Shown here: in pieces, positions 63,354 through 64,000 of the stretch
Numbering within the stretch: position 1 is the first letter of the stretch
How the letters are laid out: the number at the start of each line of letters is the position of its first letter
Source of the DNA: Lentibacillus lipolyticus
Lineage (GTDB): Bacteria > Bacillota > Bacilli > Bacillales > Amphibacillaceae
Direction of reading: 5' to 3'
Assembly (NCBI GenBank): GCA_004145795.1
Contig: SEIO01000008.1
Coordinates: 28,960 to 92,959 of the forward strand
DNA: 64,000 nt
Program-made: the position numbers and the translations under genes
Notes under the pieces: model-generated
The model's database searches: none
What the model was told of the DNA's origin: nothing
Seen by the model: the letters and a program-made list of their open reading frames with translations, nothing else

Positions 63354-63383
63354 TTGACTTAGGTAAGTGATGTATGCGATATT
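63354..63383 (+). promoter_or_regulatory. rRNA operon promoter candidate P3
   Basis: TTGACT (63354-63359) and GATATT (63378-63383), 18 bases apart, followed by AGGAAAGTCGTTTTGACAGC. Confidence 0.5.
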
Positions 63384-63494
63384 AGGAAAGTCGTTTTGAC
63401 AGCGAATATCATTTATTGGGAGAGTCACTGACTTTCGGCTGATAAATTGATGTAATTATAAAGTTGATAATTCAAAAAGGTATCAAAAAGATTA

Positions 63495-63523
63495 TTGACT
63501 TTGGTTTTGGAAAATGATATATT
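63495..63523 (+). promoter_or_regulatory. rRNA operon promoter candidate P4
   Basis: TTGACT (63495-63500) and TATATT (63518-63523), 17 bases apart, followed by AATAAAGTCGCTTTTTCAGC, a repeat of the P3 downstream sequence. Confidence 0.6.
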
Positions 63524-63579
63524 AATAAAGTCGCTTTTTCAGCGAAACAAACCGAAACGAAAACAATTAAAAACAACTA

Positions 63580-63608
63580 TTGACATCAAATCGGTTATCT
63601 TTTATTGT
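63580..63608 (+). promoter_or_regulatory. rRNA operon promoter candidate P5
   Basis: A perfect TTGACA (63580-63585) and TATTGT (63603-63608), 17 bases apart, are nearest to the 16S gene. Confidence 0.65.
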
Positions 63609-63630
63609 GAAAAAGTTGACTCAAAAAGAT

Positions 63631-63653
63631 TCGCTCTTTGAAAACTGAACAAA
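63631..63653 (+). promoter_or_regulatory. rRNA leader boxA antitermination site
   Basis: CGCTCTTTGAAAACTGAACAA is the conserved Bacillus-type boxA region that recruits Nus factors for rRNA antitermination. A CACTTTTG/CAAAAGTG hairpin at 63844-63866 lies just before the mature 16S end. Confidence 0.75.
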
Positions 63654-63871
63654 ACAGCCAGTATGACAAAAGTAGATGTCAAAGGTTGGATGTCGGATGC
63701 TTTAGCGTCTGGCAATAACGCCAACCCTTGGATATCAATTTGCAAGCTAAGATGGTGAATAAAACCGATCGGTGTCGGTTTTATCGCAAACTTTTTTGGC
63801 AAACAAGAATATAAATGTTTTCTTGTTTGCACAAGCGCAACTACACTTTTGAAAGTACCAAAAGTGAGTTT

Positions 63872-64000
63872 TCTTTGGAGAGTTTGATCTTGGCTCAGGA
63901 CGAACGCTGGCGGCGTGCCTAATACATGCAAGTCGAGCGCGGGAAGCAGGCAAACACCCTTCGGGGTGTGCGCCTGTGGAACGAGCGGCGGACGGGTGAG
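63872..64000 (+). rRNA. rrs: 16S ribosomal RNA, 5' end (partial)
   Basis: GAGAGTTTGATCTTGGCTCA followed by GGACGAACGCTGGCGGCGTG and CCTAATACATGCAAGTCGAG is the universal 16S start in its Bacillaceae form. Helix 6 has the CACCCTTCGGGGTG loop and the window ends in GGCGGACGGGTGAG. The gene continues beyond the right edge. The exact mature 5' end is estimated. Confidence 0.97.

Overview
The window looks like chromosome of a low-to-mid GC, Gram-positive, salt-adapted member of the Bacillaceae (Lentibacillus, Virgibacillus and Oceanobacillus are the kind of genera meant). The reasons are strong AAGGAGG-type ribosome binding sites, frequent TTG and GTG starts, a B. subtilis-style guanine riboswitch before xpt-pbuX, Firmicutes-type CsoR, CstR and CzrA sensors, DUF3231 and CBO0543 proteins typical of spore formers, and an ectoine hydroxylase plus a BCCT transporter. 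The genus is inferred, not proven. No tRNA was recognised. The only rRNA is the 5' end of a 16S gene at the right edge.

Layout. 1-6.1 kb: end of an arginine operon (argJ', argB), UV endonuclease uvsE, riboswitch-controlled xpt-pbuX, and a CPA1 antiporter with a C-terminal RCK region. 6.2-17.5 kb: an amino-acid catabolic island. A CdaR/PucR-type regulator diverges from a DAO-family oxidase, an NSS transporter and an ornithine-cyclodeaminase-family enzyme. These are followed by a second operon for a four-part FAD/2Fe-2S amino-acid (hydroxyproline or opine type) dehydrogenase, a frameshifted TRAP-like permease and a YkvI-type transporter. 17.5-27 kb: patatin, acyl-CoA ligase plus CoA-transferase, a lone sdhB, an Asp/Glu-type racemase, a C45 acyltransferase, a BCCT transporter and ectD.

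27-37 kb: a 21-bp tandem repeat array, prfC, then a reactive-sulfur (persulfide) locus. It contains CoA-disulfide reductase-rhodanese, a membrane-anchored rhodanese-like protein, the persulfide sensor CstR, a DsrE protein, a TusA-rhodanese fusion, a rhodanese-persulfide dioxygenase fusion, TusA, TauE/SafE, a methyltransferase and a rhodanese. Palindromic operators lie at its promoters. At least three truncated relics of rhodanese, DsrE and membrane-rhodanese genes lie between the intact genes. 37-46.9 kb: a copper island with a two-component system, a small secreted protein, a His-rich CopB ATPase, a SHOCT protein, a Cys-rich copper-storage protein, a CuA-type cupredoxin lipoprotein, and csoR-copA-copZ.

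47-64 kb: DUF3231 and CBO0543 proteins, two methyltransferase/signalling genes, a V4R protein interrupted at a slippery A-AAA-AAG, two copies of a small-toxin/antisense-RNA type module, a DUF457 membrane protein, MATE, a GntR-ABC operon, czrA-czcD zinc efflux, YetF, a decayed VOC gene, small stress-type genes, and a leader with several tandem promoters feeding the 16S rRNA gene. Palindromic elements built around GGACCGCGGGGACAGG are scattered in the gene-end regions of the right half.
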